From: Thuidium tamariscinum
Lineage: Eukaryota > Streptophyta > Bryopsida > Hypnales > Thuidiaceae
Length of the DNA: 64,000 nt
Reading direction: 5' to 3'
Assembly (NCBI GenBank): GCA_947034885.2
Contig: OZ019759.1
Span: 746,501 to 810,500 of the forward strand
Shown here: positions 12,050 to 25,100 of the stretch, in pieces
How positions within the stretch are numbered: position 1 is the first letter of the stretch
Layout of the letters: each line of letters begins with the position of its first letter
Notes under the pieces: generated by a model
Told to the model about the DNA's origin: nothing
Database searches by the model: none
Seen by the model: only the letters and a program-made list of their open reading frames with translations
Position numbers and translations under genes: made by a program

Positions 12050-13190
12050 TAATTTGGTTTTGGGGTAAGGTATGACATGTAGGGTCTTATTTTTAAGCCT
12101 TCAATTAATTTTTAAGGAACTGAGATGTTTCCAAAACATAAGCTCTTTATCAATAATTTATTATCTTGTTGAACTAGTAAAAATGGGAAGAAAAATAACT
12201 ACATATAGAAGTATATAAAAGCAAATTAAAAAAAATTGATATTAAAACCACAAAAGCAAAGACTTATCTCTATAGGTGATTCACCACTTGAAATGATTTT
12301 CAACTAGTGACTCACTAGTGGAAATTTTTTCTTTATTTATAAAGTCTAAACATGACCTTTTGTATTGGCTTTCAAAATTAGGAATGTCAATTGTTATGGA
12401 ATAATTCCATCACCTAATTCTATTTAATCATTTGTTCTATGTGTCTTACCATTGTAGATTTTACCAAAATTTATATCTTACCAAACTTCTACAAGTCAAA
12501 TCTAAAAGATTTATTTATTTGTTCAATGTAGAACATACAGACCTCAACAATATGTCTCAAATTGTATTTTCAAAATAGAAACACTTAATAATATTAAATA
12601 ATACATCCTAAATATAAAATTTGGAATTAGATGAAAGCAACAAAAGATAATTTTCAAATTTTCAATTAAAAATAACAAAAGCCCGGAGGGAAATGCAAAG
12701 TGGTCTACCAATTCAAACAGCCTCTACTTGATAATCCAGTTTACGCTCCCCTCCGACAATGTATGAAGCCAACTTACATCGTTATAAAGTACGCTTGAGT
12801 TGGGAATGCCAATCGTTATGGGATAATGAAAGGTCATTCTATGTCCAAATTAGACATATATGTAACTCATCAATAGTATGTCATGTACAGTAGTTCCACA
12901 TGATAAGTCTATAGAAAATGAAACTTTAAATTGTTATTCATAGAAGTGTATTTGAGTATGTAAGATAGATGAATTGTGAAATTTTATTTAAATCATAAAA
13001 CCTACCAAATTTATTTACAAAATGAACTAATGTTTTTTTTCTAAAATTAAAAATATATGAAATAATGGAAAGGCTCATTTAATTAAAAAATAGAAAAAAA
13101 TCAATGAAAAAAACAAAAAGCATTTGATTATCCAAAATTAATAAAAATTGATGAAAAAAATAAAAAAAATATTTTCATTACCCATTTGAA
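12050..13190. other. AT-rich gene-free stretch
   Basis: No open frame longer than noise and no recognised RNA. Two similar phrases recur, at about 12390 and 12806 (AATGYCAATYGTTATGG), suggesting old repeats. Confidence 0.5.
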
Positions 13191-13194
13191 TAGG

Positions 13195-14775
13195 AAGCAA
13201 TTGATAAAAAAAAATAGGGAAGTGGATTTGAGGACTCTATTATCAATTTTCACACACCGAATGAAAAATAGAAACATTTAGTATTCAAATAAAAAAAGAG
13301 TACATTAGTTGTACCCACAATCAATTTTCACACGCTATTAAATGAAAAATAGAAACTTTTAGTATTCAAATCTAAAAAATAGGAAGTACATTTGTGATAC
13401 CCATTATCATTTTTCACATGCTAAATGAAAAATAGAATCATTTAGTATTGAAATAAAAAATGGGAGTAGATTTGTGGTACTCACGATCAATTTTCACATA
13501 CTGAATGAAAAATAGAAACTCTTAACTTGTAGATTTATTCAATAAAAAAAAATGGAAAGTAGATTTGTCTTACCCACAATCAATTTTCACACACTAAATG
13601 AAAAATGGAAACTCTGAGTATTCAAATTTAAAAAAAATGGGATATAGATTTGTAGAACCCACAATCAATTTTCATACACTAAATGAAAAATAGAAATTCT
13701 AAGTATTCAAATTTTTTTTAAAAACGGGATGTAGATTTGTAAAACCTATAATCATTCTGATACACTAAAATGAAAAATTAGAACTCTTAGTATTCAAATT
13801 TAAAAAATGGGAAGTGGATTTGTGGAACCTAGAATATCATTTTGATACTCTAAAATGAAAAATGGAAACTCAGAGTATTCAAATTAGAAAATGGGAAGTG
13901 GATTTATGGAATCTAGAGTATCATTTTGATACTCTAAAATGAAAAATGGAAACTATGAGTATTCAAATTTTAAAAAATGGGATATAGATTTGTAGAACCT
14001 AGAGTATCATTTTGATACTAGAAATGAAAATACTCCTAGGTTTATTCAATAAAGATACTTGGAAGTGCATATGTGGAATCTAGAGTATATTTTTGATACT
14101 CTAAATGAAAAAAAGAATTATTTAGTTTTCAAATTTAAAAAATGGAAAGTAGATTTGTCGTACTCACAATCAATTTTCACTCATTGAATGAAAAATAGAA
14201 ACATTGAGTTTTCAAATTAAAAAAATGGGAAGTACATTTGTGGAACCCACAATCAATTTTCACACAGTAAATGAAAAATGGAAACTTTGAGTATTCAAAT
14301 AAAAAAAAATGGGATATAGATTTGTAGAACCTAGAGTATCATTTTGATACACTAAAATGAAAAATTGGAACTCTTAGTATTCAAATTTAAAAAAATGGAA
14401 TGTAGATTTGTGGAACTTAGAGTAGCATTTTAATATACTGAAATGAAAAATAGGAACCCTTAGTATTCAAATAAAAGAAATGGGGAGTAGATTTGTGGAA
14501 CCTGGAAGTGGATTTGTGGAACCTAGAGTATCACTTTATTACTCTAAATGAAAAATAGAAACCCTTAGTATTCAAATTAGAAAATGGGAAGTGGATTCAT
14601 GGAACCTAGAGTATCACTTTATTATTCTAAATGAAAAATAGAAACTCTTAATATTCAAATAATTAAATGGGAAGTGGATTTGTGGAACCTAGAATATAAC
14701 TTTGATACTCTAAATAAAAAATAGAATCTCTTAGTATTCAAATAAAAAAATGGGAAGTGGATTTGTAGAATCCTT
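13195..14775. repeat. Tandem satellite array, ~80-87 bp unit, about 18-19 copies
   Basis: ATGAAAAATAGAAACTCTTA-like cores recur at about 13261, 13342, 13425, 13505, 13598, 13683, 13770, 13855, 13939, 14024, 14105, 14188, 14271, 14357, 14443, 14548, 14631 and 14714. Typical spacing is 80-87 bp; one 105-bp step holds a partial internal duplication. Each unit also has GGGAAGTRGATTTGTGGAACC. Units fall into two types, ATCAATTTTCACACACT and AGTATCATTTTGATACTCT; the latter contains the palindrome AGTATCATTTTGATACT. Confidence 0.9.
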
Positions 14776-14779
14776 ATCA

Positions 14780-15880
14780 TCTCTAATCCTAAATCAAAAT
14801 GAGTACGTTGAATCCATTTTTAATTCTAGTTTCCACATGTTTGAACTAAAATGATAGGATTTCAATTTAAGTCCTACATGTATAATTGTAATAATGATAT
14901 GAATGGCTATTATAATCCACATGCTCTATTTTTTTGAAATTTTTGGTGAATTCATTTATAAAATGTTGCAAGTTTGAAAATTTTATCTCCACATATTGTC
15001 ATATTCTAATAGCTTAGAAATTTCATCTTAAATTTTTAATCAATAATTAATCCTTTAGCAAATTAACAAATAACATGGACAAATTTAAGATCAGCCCTTG
15101 AATGCTCATCAAGGCCATACGATTTCGGCCTTTGGATGCTTCAAGATCCAACTAGTAGGAAGGTTGAGGTGGGCTAATTCAAATCCAGCCCTTGGATTGC
15201 CTATTGGGAATCAAATTTTAGTTTTTCTCTTTTTTTTAAGGTAAGCCTAACCAGATCACCCACCTTAGGTTGCGACCCCAGACAGTGCAGTGCGTCAACA
15301 TTAGCCACCTCAATCAGGTCGGTATTGAATGGCATGGCTTTTAAAAGACTGCGTGGCAGTTTAACAACATGAATTATCCTTTACACAACTGGCACATTCA
15401 ATTAAGGTTGCTTAGGATTCGGAATCATCTCGCACTTTGCTCCCAAACAAATGCATCTCTGACATCAAAAATCAACGGCCTAGATCTACTTTGCTGAAGT
15501 ACATTATGTACTAATTTGTACTTTGAATACAGAACAGTACAGGGAGATTTTGCCTAAACTGCTTAGGCGTAGCGTACTTACACCCAGCATCCTTCTTTGT
15601 TGATATCACAATGTACTTGTCGTGATGCCAAAGGAACTGCAAAAGCTTCTTGTTGGGAAAGCTTTTCCTTTAGAAGTCGGTTCTCTTCCAGAAAAGCTTC
15701 TCTCTCTAGCCTCGCCTGCTCAAGCTTCTGAGCTTTTTCTTCCTTTTTCTTAGCTTTCTATTCGTCACGTTCCTTCCAGGAGTCTTTGTTCTCTTTCTTC
15801 ACTTCCACAACTTCCGTAGCAGTAGCACTTAGAGTACAGCTTCGTTCATTCTTCGTCTGAGAATTTGATTCATAGAAGAG
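14780..15880. other. Spacer with degraded sequence and a small GTAC cluster
   Basis: Mostly AT-rich without a gene. Four GTAC words lie in ~50 bp near 15500-15545, possibly the far edge of the GTAC-marked element. From about 15600 the minus strand has Lys/Glu-rich frames that could be the extreme 3' end of the next gene. Confidence 0.4.
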
Positions 15881-15882
15881 CT

Positions 15883-18800
15883 TTATTTTGCTGACGGCAT
15901 CTGACTTCGTGCATCATCAAGATGTGCTCCACCAAATTCTAAACCTGCCAAGTCTGAATAGGAGTCACCATCACTCAGATCAGTGATTTCTTTTCCTGAT
16001 ATTCTCTCTTCCTCTTCAGCTTTCTGAGGTGCTTCATTCTCTTGCTCCTCATTCTCAGCGTGTTTTTCCTCCTCGGGTCTTTCCATTTTTGCATTTGATT
16101 CTTCAACTGCATTTGAAGTAGATGCGTGTTGGTGAACTTGAACTTGGAAATCCTCGACTGAGACCTGGAGGTCTCCACTCTGGAGAACATCTCTATTCGT
16201 GCCAAACTCATCAATCCCTAGATTGACAGTTGGCGGATGAAGTTCTTCTTCTTCAGCTTCCCTTGATTGACTCTTATTCTACTCCTCCGATGGAAAAGAA
16301 TTTGAATCAAGCTCGGGAGTACCCAACTGAAGAGGACAGATATAATTCACCTAATACAGTGAATTATCATGGAGGAAGTCATTAACGTTTGCTCGATCCC
16401 CGTGCTTGGAGATCTTGATCAACATTTTCCTTCTATGCCGGTCTTCTATGCTCTAGCAGAACATGCCACACAACTGCAACAAACTACTTCTAACTGAGAA
16501 AAACCAAGCAAAGAGAATAACATATTGTGCAAATTTTGTAAAATTATATTTGAGATTGACAAAGCAGGGAATGACAAACATCCACATCAGGTTTCATAAA
16601 AGTGAACCCAGCATGAATTCAACGACAATGACAACAACAATGAAGGGAAGTATCTTCAAGTCAAAGATAATTCAATATGAGTTGAAAGGCTAACCTTAGC
16701 AACAAGCAGAAATTTTGATCTGGCATACACACTGACGACGTTCTCTCCTTTCAATGCAAGGTTCTAGAGGAGATCAATGTAGAACTCCATCCTCATCTCG
16801 CCTTGATAAACTCTCAATTTTGCCTCAGTATTGAAGCAAATTCCACTATAGAAAGTGTTTTCCGTAGTATCGTACACTTTCTTCACTGTCTTGTGTTCTC
16901 TAGGCACACCATCATCATCCTTGGATATTAGGAAAATCAGTGTCACTAGTGCTAGCGTGGTTCGGCTGGCATTGTTGATTTTCTTGACCTTAGATGGAAT
17001 GTAAGTCGAAAGCTTGACCACATAATTCCTCATATGCCTTTTGACAAAAGAAGTTGCTTCCTTCGTCTCAAAAAGATTCCTAGGAATCCAAAGCCAAACC
17101 TCTGGCCTAGTCAGAGATGGCCTCATGTGAGGAATCTCAACAAAGGCAACAGTGGGCTAGGATTACCGGAACCAACTGCTAGTCTTGGGAGGTTCTGGAA
17201 GTCGATGATTCCAAGTGGAAGCCCCCTTAAATGGTAAGTCCATACCTGACTAGTTACAAACGCCTGGGGATAACATTCGTGCCCCCAAATGTATACTTCC
17301 CCATCTGACTGCTCAACATTTTTCTTCATGGTCAGAAATCTTTTGAGCAGTGGGTAGACCGTGGGGAAAGGAGTGTCTTTGTAATTGACAGCTCTCTTCT
17401 TCTTCCCTTCATTTGTGAGGCGCTTGACGAAAAATTTATTGGGGATGCCGTTCAGCAAAAAATCCCATGTTGCTACCGTGAAGAGGTGCTTTATTTTCCA
17501 GGCCCTCCAAACCATATCGATTACATCTCTATTGTTGTCTTTGAAGTTCAAGGATGAGTCAATGGCTATGAACTCCTCGACTGCTCGACAATCACTTTCT
17601 TTCACTTTCGCCGCTCCACCCAATCCAAGTGCGCCATATTATCTTCACACGAAAACTTTGTCTTCTTAATCAAGACTTTGGGGTACTCTTGATTGTGCCC
17701 CGCAATACGCCCAAGCAGATGAAGGACATATTCGTACAGATCTTTATTTGTAAAATGTCCCATGTGCTTAAAGAACTCTCTCTTTACTTCATGGTATTGA
17801 AGACTAAAGCCTTTTGCACTTCGATATGCTTTGCACATGCAGGGGTCAATTAGTGACCTTTCCATTTGTTTTATTAGGAACTCCTCCCAAATTCTATAGA
17901 TACTACATGTAGTGTAATTATTCGGAGTTCATTCTTCACGTCAGACTCTCAATTGATGTTGCTCCCATGCTTATCCGGGTTGATGCTTTGATATCAAAGC
18001 AAAATAGCATCCACAAATCGTTGCAACAATCAACAAGACAGTCTTAGTGATGCTCTTTTTCTAGAGGAGACAACAAGAGACACTAGTATTATCTCTGAGT
18101 CAAAGATAAAATAATCGATTTACTTACCGTGTACGAGGTTGGATTGAAAGTGGACCTGTTGCCTCGCCTTTCTAGTTCGGATTCTATGGCAGATGGTCGC
18201 TTTGCTGCTACCTAAATCTCTCTGCAAGAAAAGATCTAGTTCCCCTAAGTTGGCTGACTATGGCGGAGATGATATGTCTTATTATACCAACTGGATATCT
18301 CCGTCAACTTCTCGAGGCTCAACGTCTACACAATTGTTGCTTCTCAAATTTGCAACTCTTTCTTTCGTTCCTCATAGACCCCCTCTTGTTGGAGCTTCTT
18401 GGAAGTTGTTACACTGTGTTGCCCATTAATAATATAGAAATTCCCATTTTTGATTTCGTCCCAACTTCTGGGACATTCTTTAAGAAGGGCTTTTTTCTCA
18501 TCCATCGGTGTCAGGCAAATTGTCTGACGTTACTTTGCGTCCCCAACATTAATGAATTGCTCCATGACGTCGTCCACAATTGATTTCTCCGGCTTCCTGA
18601 TGACATATTTTGGCCTTGCTAGGAAGCATTGATCAATTGAGACCTTGAACGTCTGCGGGTCAAAAATGAAACAGCTTTTGCACTTATCCCAGAAGCTCTT
18701 TTGAAAAAGCCTTGCAATCTCAAACTTTGCAATGGGCTTGTTGTCTTCATGACGCTCAATCTGTACAATCGTCAAAGCGGAACCAGAACTACCAGCTGCC

Positions 18801-19549
18801 GTCGCTCTACTAGCCCAACTTTGTTTCTAGCGCTTTGCACTTGTTTCTCCGACAGCAGGTATCGTAGGCTTCCTCTTTTGAGGATCAACTCGACCTCATC
18901 CCTTTTCGTTCCCTCGACTGCCTAACATTCCTCGTCTTGCCAATGGAATTTGCGCGGCTCGTTGAGACTCTTGCCTCCTCTTGCCTTGTGCTTGGGAGGA
19001 AGTGGGTTGTTTCTCGACGTTTATAACTACGTGCTTTTCCAATTGTCGAAACAAAATATTCATATACCTTGCCATGGACACTGCGTCATTTCTTACCCAC
19101 AGGTAAAATTTCCCGTTCAGCTCATCTAACAAAGCATTGTTGCTTCCTTCTTGGAGTGACTTGATGAGCTCGTCAAAGTTGAAGACTGCTCTTTCATCCT
19201 CATCGTAGAAGACGATTGAGTGCATGTGGCTTAGCTCATCGCCTTTTTTGTTGAGGGCTTGTAGTGTAACGACGATGAAATGTTTTCGGTGCTCTTCTAT
19301 GAAAGCCACTTTCTCTTTAAGGTTCCAGGTTACGTACAAAGTAGAACCTTTCACTTTATAGTGAAGGTGGACGTAATCCTTAAATCTATTTACACCAAAC
19401 GTCCAAGAGTCAACTACGGACTTGAACTGCCAAAATGTGCCATATTGTTCTTCCATTTCAGTGATGAAGGATCCTTCACCAATCCACATGTCGAAGGGCT
19501 CAAGGAAGGGGAGAGTGGCTGAGTAGTCGTAGCTATCCTCACTCACCAT
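15883..19549 (-). pseudogene. Decayed gene with ParB/sulfiredoxin-like 'NGQHS' motif and possible methyltransferase-like C-terminus (element C)
   Basis: Exon 1 runs from ATG 19549 to 18128 (donor ACG|GTAAGT). It holds one continuous frame broken by eight stops: TGA 18896 and 18344, TAA 18530, TAG 18827, 18326, 18245, 18236 and 18212. It contains FYIINGQHSVTTSKKL, followed by WYNKTYH. The G-x-H arrangement is typical of ParB/Srx-fold nuclease-like domains, and similar eukaryotic proteins have Trp where several of these TAGs occur. Later exons are about 17900-17270 (one frameshift near 17615), 17140-16690 (stop TAG 16764) and an acidic tail at 16330-15883. The segment ending DLL*NLALKGENVVSVYA resembles the nucleotide-binding start of SAM methyltransferases, but weakly. 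The exon structure past 18128 is approximate. It is clearly non-functional. Confidence 0.5.
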
Positions 19550-19834
19550 CTTGGACAATCTACATGATCAAAGTGAAACTATTGATCAGTTGCCATAGAA
19601 ATCTATCTTTGGCTCAAGGATAAGTGAGTCCTATTTCATTCTCATTATCAGAAATAGTATGAAGAGGACATTGTAGATGACCTTCTTTCAATATGTATAG
19701 AGCAGTTCATGGATGGTTTTTGATGGTTAGAGCTCTGTTATCAATACTATCACTTTGGGAAGTACGAGCCCTTAGAAACTATAGGCTAATTATACTAAAA
19801 ATGTAAGTGTTTGATTATCTTCAAGTCGAAGATG
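16651..19834. promoter_or_regulatory. Four copies of a 19-bp palindrome, TATCTTCGA-N-TCGAAGATA
   Basis: Copies are at 16651-16669 (TATCTTCAAGTCAAAGATA), 18090-18108 (TATCTCTGAGTCAAAGATA), 19604-19622 (TATCTTTGGCTCAAGGATA) and 19816-19834 (TATCTTCAAGTCGAAGATG). All lie in introns or flanks of the ParB-like gene. The same motif is in 53557-54327. The inverted symmetry suggests binding of a dimeric protein. Function is inferred. Confidence 0.6.
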
Positions 19835-20340
19835 TTTTTATATTTATAGAGAAATGCTATTGTATTATTACCGTGGTGCTTTATAACTTTCATAGACGAG
19901 AAAGTGAGTATGTAGGGATTATAGATAAGCATTTCTATTATTGTTGCAGGTAGGCTTTCATGGAAGTACTGTTATCTTCAAGGGTAAGCAAATATGGAGT
20001 GATCTAAAATAGTTTGATGTAGTTTGTAATGTAAACTTCAATCGCAATGCTCTTAAACCCTAATTTGGGGTGGTTGCTTTTCTGTGCATGTTCGTGACTT
20101 TACACCTAAATTATGAAGAAAATGAAGTTCAATGAACTGACCTGCAAGTTTCCAAATTTCGAATTGGCTGGTTCACAATGTCACTCCCCAACTCCAAGTT
20201 CTCTGCCGCGTGGATTCCACAATTTATTGTGAATAACTCTGAATGCAATATTCGACAACATTCTTTGAATTTATGGACTTCAATAAAGAAAACAAGAAAC
20301 AAACCAATGCAACACCCTCCACCAAAGACAGTCTACTTGA

Positions 20341-20405
20341 AAACACACAAATCTCTTGAAGAATACCGTTTCAAGACCTCAAAGGTAAACCCTAAACCCT
20401 AAGGT
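20341..20405. repeat. ~60-bp dispersed repeat, second copy at 48988-49050
   Basis: Both copies share ACACACAAATCTC, TGAAGAA, GTTTCAAGACCTC and AAGGTAAACCCTAAAC...CTAAGGTGCT with few mismatches, in the same orientation. The 3' part holds a plant telomere-like CCCTAAACCCTAA. It may be the conserved end of an unclassified element. Confidence 0.6.
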
Positions 20406-20627
20406 GCTAGTGCTACACACTAGAAGAAATACTTATTTTTTGTGACAAGCCCTGAGACGTAGGTGGATGTGAATCGCAACATCAAGCATGTAAACTGTGA
20501 ATGTCTAGGTAAATCCGTCAAAAAAGACAAGGGAAAAACACAACAAAATTAGGAAAAACATGTTGCGTTTAGCTAGGAACATCACAGGAATCATGACAAT
20601 TGTGAGTGTAAAAAGGGGTAAAAAAAC

Positions 20628-20693
20628 AAGCCACGTCAATGCCATGTCAATGCCATGTCAACGCCAAGTAATTTTTTTTTTTTTTTTTTTTTG
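20628..20693. repeat. GCCATGTCAAT short repeat and T-tract
   Basis: Three or four copies of CCATGTCAATG / CCACGTCAATG are followed by more than 20 consecutive T. It is a simple-sequence tract, possibly the tail of a retroposed sequence on the minus strand. Confidence 0.7.
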
Positions 20694-20699
20694 ACCAGA

Positions 20700-22190
20700 C
20701 CGACGCTGATGTAGCGAATGAGGTTGTTTCAATTCAATTCAGTTGAACATTGCAGTTCATGTTGAATTCAACGTTCTAAACAACGGAGAGACATGGTCTG
20801 TGACGTTCACAGCAACACTGAGGCTATCAATATCAACAAATTTTCAGTGTTTTTAATGACGAATTCCATGATGAAGTAATGAGGCGCTATGTTTGATTGC
20901 ATGTTTTTAGAGGCTTGCTTAGTGTTTGGTGCGTTCATACTTAATTATGTTTTCAGGATTAATGAGACAACATTTGCAACAGTGCCACTAATTCTACACG
21001 AAATAGTGTGGAGTTCTATGTGTGCCACTGAACATAGCAGTAGAGTGGAGAATTTTTAGCACATTCTTCTTAACATGGTCACAAAGAGAATATGGAACTC
21101 GCCATATACAATTTGACAATAAGGTACATGTGTTGCACAATGAGTAACGCATTAGAGTAATGTTTTGAATAATTAGCTCATCCTATCAAGTGCATTCTGG
21201 AAGATGTGAGTGTCAACAACCAAAAAAATAGATTGACCTTGTCATTCAATATTTTCCTAGTGCTATTGTACATTGTTGAACACGTGTAATGAGGACTCGA
21301 ACATTAAAAAAACCATGTTGAAGTATACATTGCATCAAGCTTGGCCACCTAATAGAAGGTACATCCAGTAGGGGTGCAAAAACTGAATATCACCGCACCG
21401 ACTTGAAAGTGATTGTAATTTCTACTCCATAGAGCAGAATAATAGTGCACATGTTTCAATGAACTGAAAGTATATGCACATGACAAAAAATACAAACACA
21501 CAATCACCCTTGTATGGATATGTGGATGGTCACACAAATTTCTGGTACGGAAACTATTACACCTACCTAGCTTTTTTCCCACTTCTGACAATCGTGAAGC
21601 AATTGAAGAAGTCAATGCACATAGATCCTGAAGCTCGTATGAAATCTCTCCTGCGCTCTGTTCATTTAGAAATATTGCATACACACACCTTAAGTCATTA
21701 GGCTATATCACATAAAAATAAGACTCCAGTGAAGCATGTTACTATAGGCATGCACATGCTCACATATTAGCTAATAAAATGCTAAAGGAAAGCAATTTAG
21801 AATGATGAAACTACCATGAGTTAGACTCGCTATACCGGTAATCTTTGAAGCTCTTGCTGAACTTGGAACAATGAAAGACTAGCCTCATTTGCAATAACAG
21901 GAAACTGAAAGGTGTATTGTCCATGCTTGGGTTGACATCTGCTTGAGAAAGCAGAAAAGTATGTAGTTATCACTACAGTTGTGACAAACTAAACTGGTCC
22001 AGCTTTCAAATCAACAACAGCTTGCAATCCCAGATGCTGAAAACAACCGTGAAAATACAAAGAACTGCAGGCCCTCATAATATGACACAAAGAAGACAGA
22101 AATAACATGATCTTGTCCGAGAACAATCAAATGAGAACCAAATAACTTCAGAATCCAATAGAATGGGTTAAATCTATGTAAGGAGAGAGA
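20700..22190. other. Gene-free stretch downstream of the RECQL5 relic
   Basis: No supported coding sequence. The far 3' exons of the RECQL5 copy could be here but are too degraded for me to place. Confidence 0.4.
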
Positions 22191-22194
22191 AGTC

Positions 22195-25100
22195 ACTTTA
22201 GGACGATTGCCGCCACCAGAGCACTATGTTTTGCAAGAAGAGCGGCTTCAGTCTGAGACACGAGACCCTCCAACGCAGCAAAGGTCTACATTAAGAATAC
22301 AAAGTGAATAATTGCATAATTCTGAAAGAGTTAAAAGACTAGACAAATAGAAACACTCACTTTGTAGAACGTTAAGTTCATGTTGCTTTTAACTTGGAAT
22401 GCACATGCACGTACTGCACCTTTCCGACTTCCATGAACAACAAAATTGTAGCCCTGACCTACAAATCCAAGATTTCTGATACGATCGAGGCAAAGAATAC
22501 TGCTTTAGGAAACATTAACTCACTCTAAAGTTGGGACAGCATGTTTGAAGCTATATCTTTACCTCTTCTTTGAGATCCAATTCAATAGCTATTTGTTCAA
22601 CATTGATTGAGGTCATAGACTTTGATGTATCTGGTGGACTTTGAAACACTCGACAAAGAAACTTGTTCACAACAAAGGTGTCCGCACCGTCGCTGCAGAA
22701 TAGCCGAAATGTCAGCTGAAGAAAAGGTTTGAAAATGATGAGCAACAGCAAGGCTACCATAGCCTTTGAGATAGATCAAGCCTCATCTGACCAATTTGAC
22801 ATACAGACACCAATCATATTTAGATTGTAGAGTTATCTCTTTCATATTTAAGAGAGGAAAAATACCAAATGATATACCAAAAGTCTATGGCACCTAGTTG
22901 CCATACCTGTGTGCAAGACTTCGGAGTTTCAAATAGTCTGTATCATCCAGAAAAGGTGTCAGAAGGCAGGTTTGCCATCACGACCTGCACATCCAGTTTC
23001 CTGCATAGTATTCAACGTCATAAACTTATATCTCCCGATGAAGAAAAGAGCGTTATTCGTAAGATAATTGCACCTGCAGGGATGAAGTAGGCTACCTGTA
23101 CATAATGCTGTAGACTTCTAGGCATGTTGTAGTGACTTACCTGCAGAATGGGAAGTTCAAAACTAGAACTCAGTTGGTTTCAAAGTTCTAGGTGAAATAT
23201 AATTATCCCCTTCAACAATGCTTGTGCCCACTGATCACCTGCTGCTCTTCAACGTCCAGTAAATAAATTACAACCTAACTTTCCCAAAGCAAGGATCAGA
23301 TTATTGCAACAATACAATGTCGAGGAGACCACAGTTGCATGAGAAAGGCTTCAGCGGAAGTTCAAAATGTTCAATTACCGAACCAATGTTACTCTTATCC
23401 AAACCCATTCCAAAAGCAACAGTGGCAACAACTTGCACATCAGAACAACATACCTCAGAAAACGGAAGTTCGTGGAAGTTCTTAATAGACGTACATGCAA
23501 GTCTTCTTATCCCTGCTTGATAATGTCGACAATGAAGTCCCAAGAACAAGAATATCCAGATTCGAAGATGAGCAAAGGGTCAGTAAGAACTAACTTACCA
23601 CACGTAGTTTGTTACTGTAGAAGAGTTGATAAACACGAGTTTGTTCAGAGGATGGTCTACCAATATGATAGCTCTGCAAGAACAATTAAAAATGTGATTG
23701 AAAATTAGAAAAAGCACTAAAACTGCCTTCACCAGTAGCATTGGCTAACCATGGGAACGCTATACTTCACTCTTGACACAAAGACAACATGCTTGGGACG
23801 GTAGGCAAACCTTAGCAGCAATCTTTTTCTCCTCCAAATATCTGCTTATATCATCAACTTCAGCCTGCATGAATAGGTACCTCATTAAGGGACAAGAGGA
23901 ATGACCCAGTCTAAGAATCAAAAAATATGAAATTCAACTCGTACATGGACATGTGAACCTCTTAATACCTGATATGTGCAGTAGATGATGATGCTTTGGA
24001 CTTCTAAAAACGGACTAGACCGAAGCAGTGCAAGTAGATTCCTCCGCCTGTGAAGAGGAACACATCATTAGATGCAGCGATTTAATTTCAAAAATCTTTC
24101 TGGATTCGCACTATCATATAGTTTGCACCAGAAAAACAATTTTAATATAACTTGCCAATGTGAAGGTTGCGAGACAGATAGATGAAGATTTTGGTGAACA
24201 GCAGATGCTTGCACAATTCCTGACGAAGGAATAGAAAGGGCTATGATGATGGAACACTTTGTCTCTTTGGTAGCTGTTGCCGTCAAGGCTAGAACACACA
24301 GGACATGCAAACTCTTCTTCAATATGTTGCCAAGCCTGTAATATGAAGGTCGAAAGTTGTATGACCTGGAGAGATGAAACAAGGGTCAGCTCACATTGAA
24401 AGCAGACATAATCAAGGACAAAAGCAGGTGAGTTAGTCTATGACTAGTGATAACACAACTTTAGAGGAGCGTGAGGCTCATAATCACTAACTATGCACAC
24501 AACTGGATTCGGAAGGCAAATGTTTTACCATTCGGAAAGGCAGTGAGCCTCATCCACCACTGCCACAAAGATTTCAGGGAGAGAGTCCAGAGCAAACAGA
24601 AAACTCTCACTGAGCAAACGCTCTAGCAACATGAATAGCACCTTCAATGCAAGAGAACAAGGGAATATTGTTAATACACGCTAATCAGTATTCAATGGTT
24701 TTGGTGAGCTTCATGCTTGGCACAAATTCACAAATAGAGGTTGTGACTGCCCTTCCTATAAGGGCCAGCCCAAAAACTCCTGTACATTGTCATTGTGTGA
24801 CATAGATGAGAGACTAATACAAACTCCAGTAAATGTAGGCAAGAGATTCAAACTCACACCAGCATTCCAAGAATCATGACAATGTACGTGGTGCAGCTGG
24901 TCATAAAGATAGTCATAAGACAAACCTTCATTTGACATGAAAGAAGTCGACTCATTACTTTAGTGCTCTCACTAGTGCTCTGCAATCAGATTGAACACCT
25001 GATCAGTATCCCCACAATTGCTTGGTATTCAACGAAACAATGTTCAAAGCAATGCATATTCAAATCAAGAATTCTCGATCCTTCAGCGGTTAAAGCCATA

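Noticed and set aside
13195-14775. CRISPR array
   Set aside because: Units are whole-unit tandem repeats with no unique spacers, no cas genes, and the DNA is eukaryotic.
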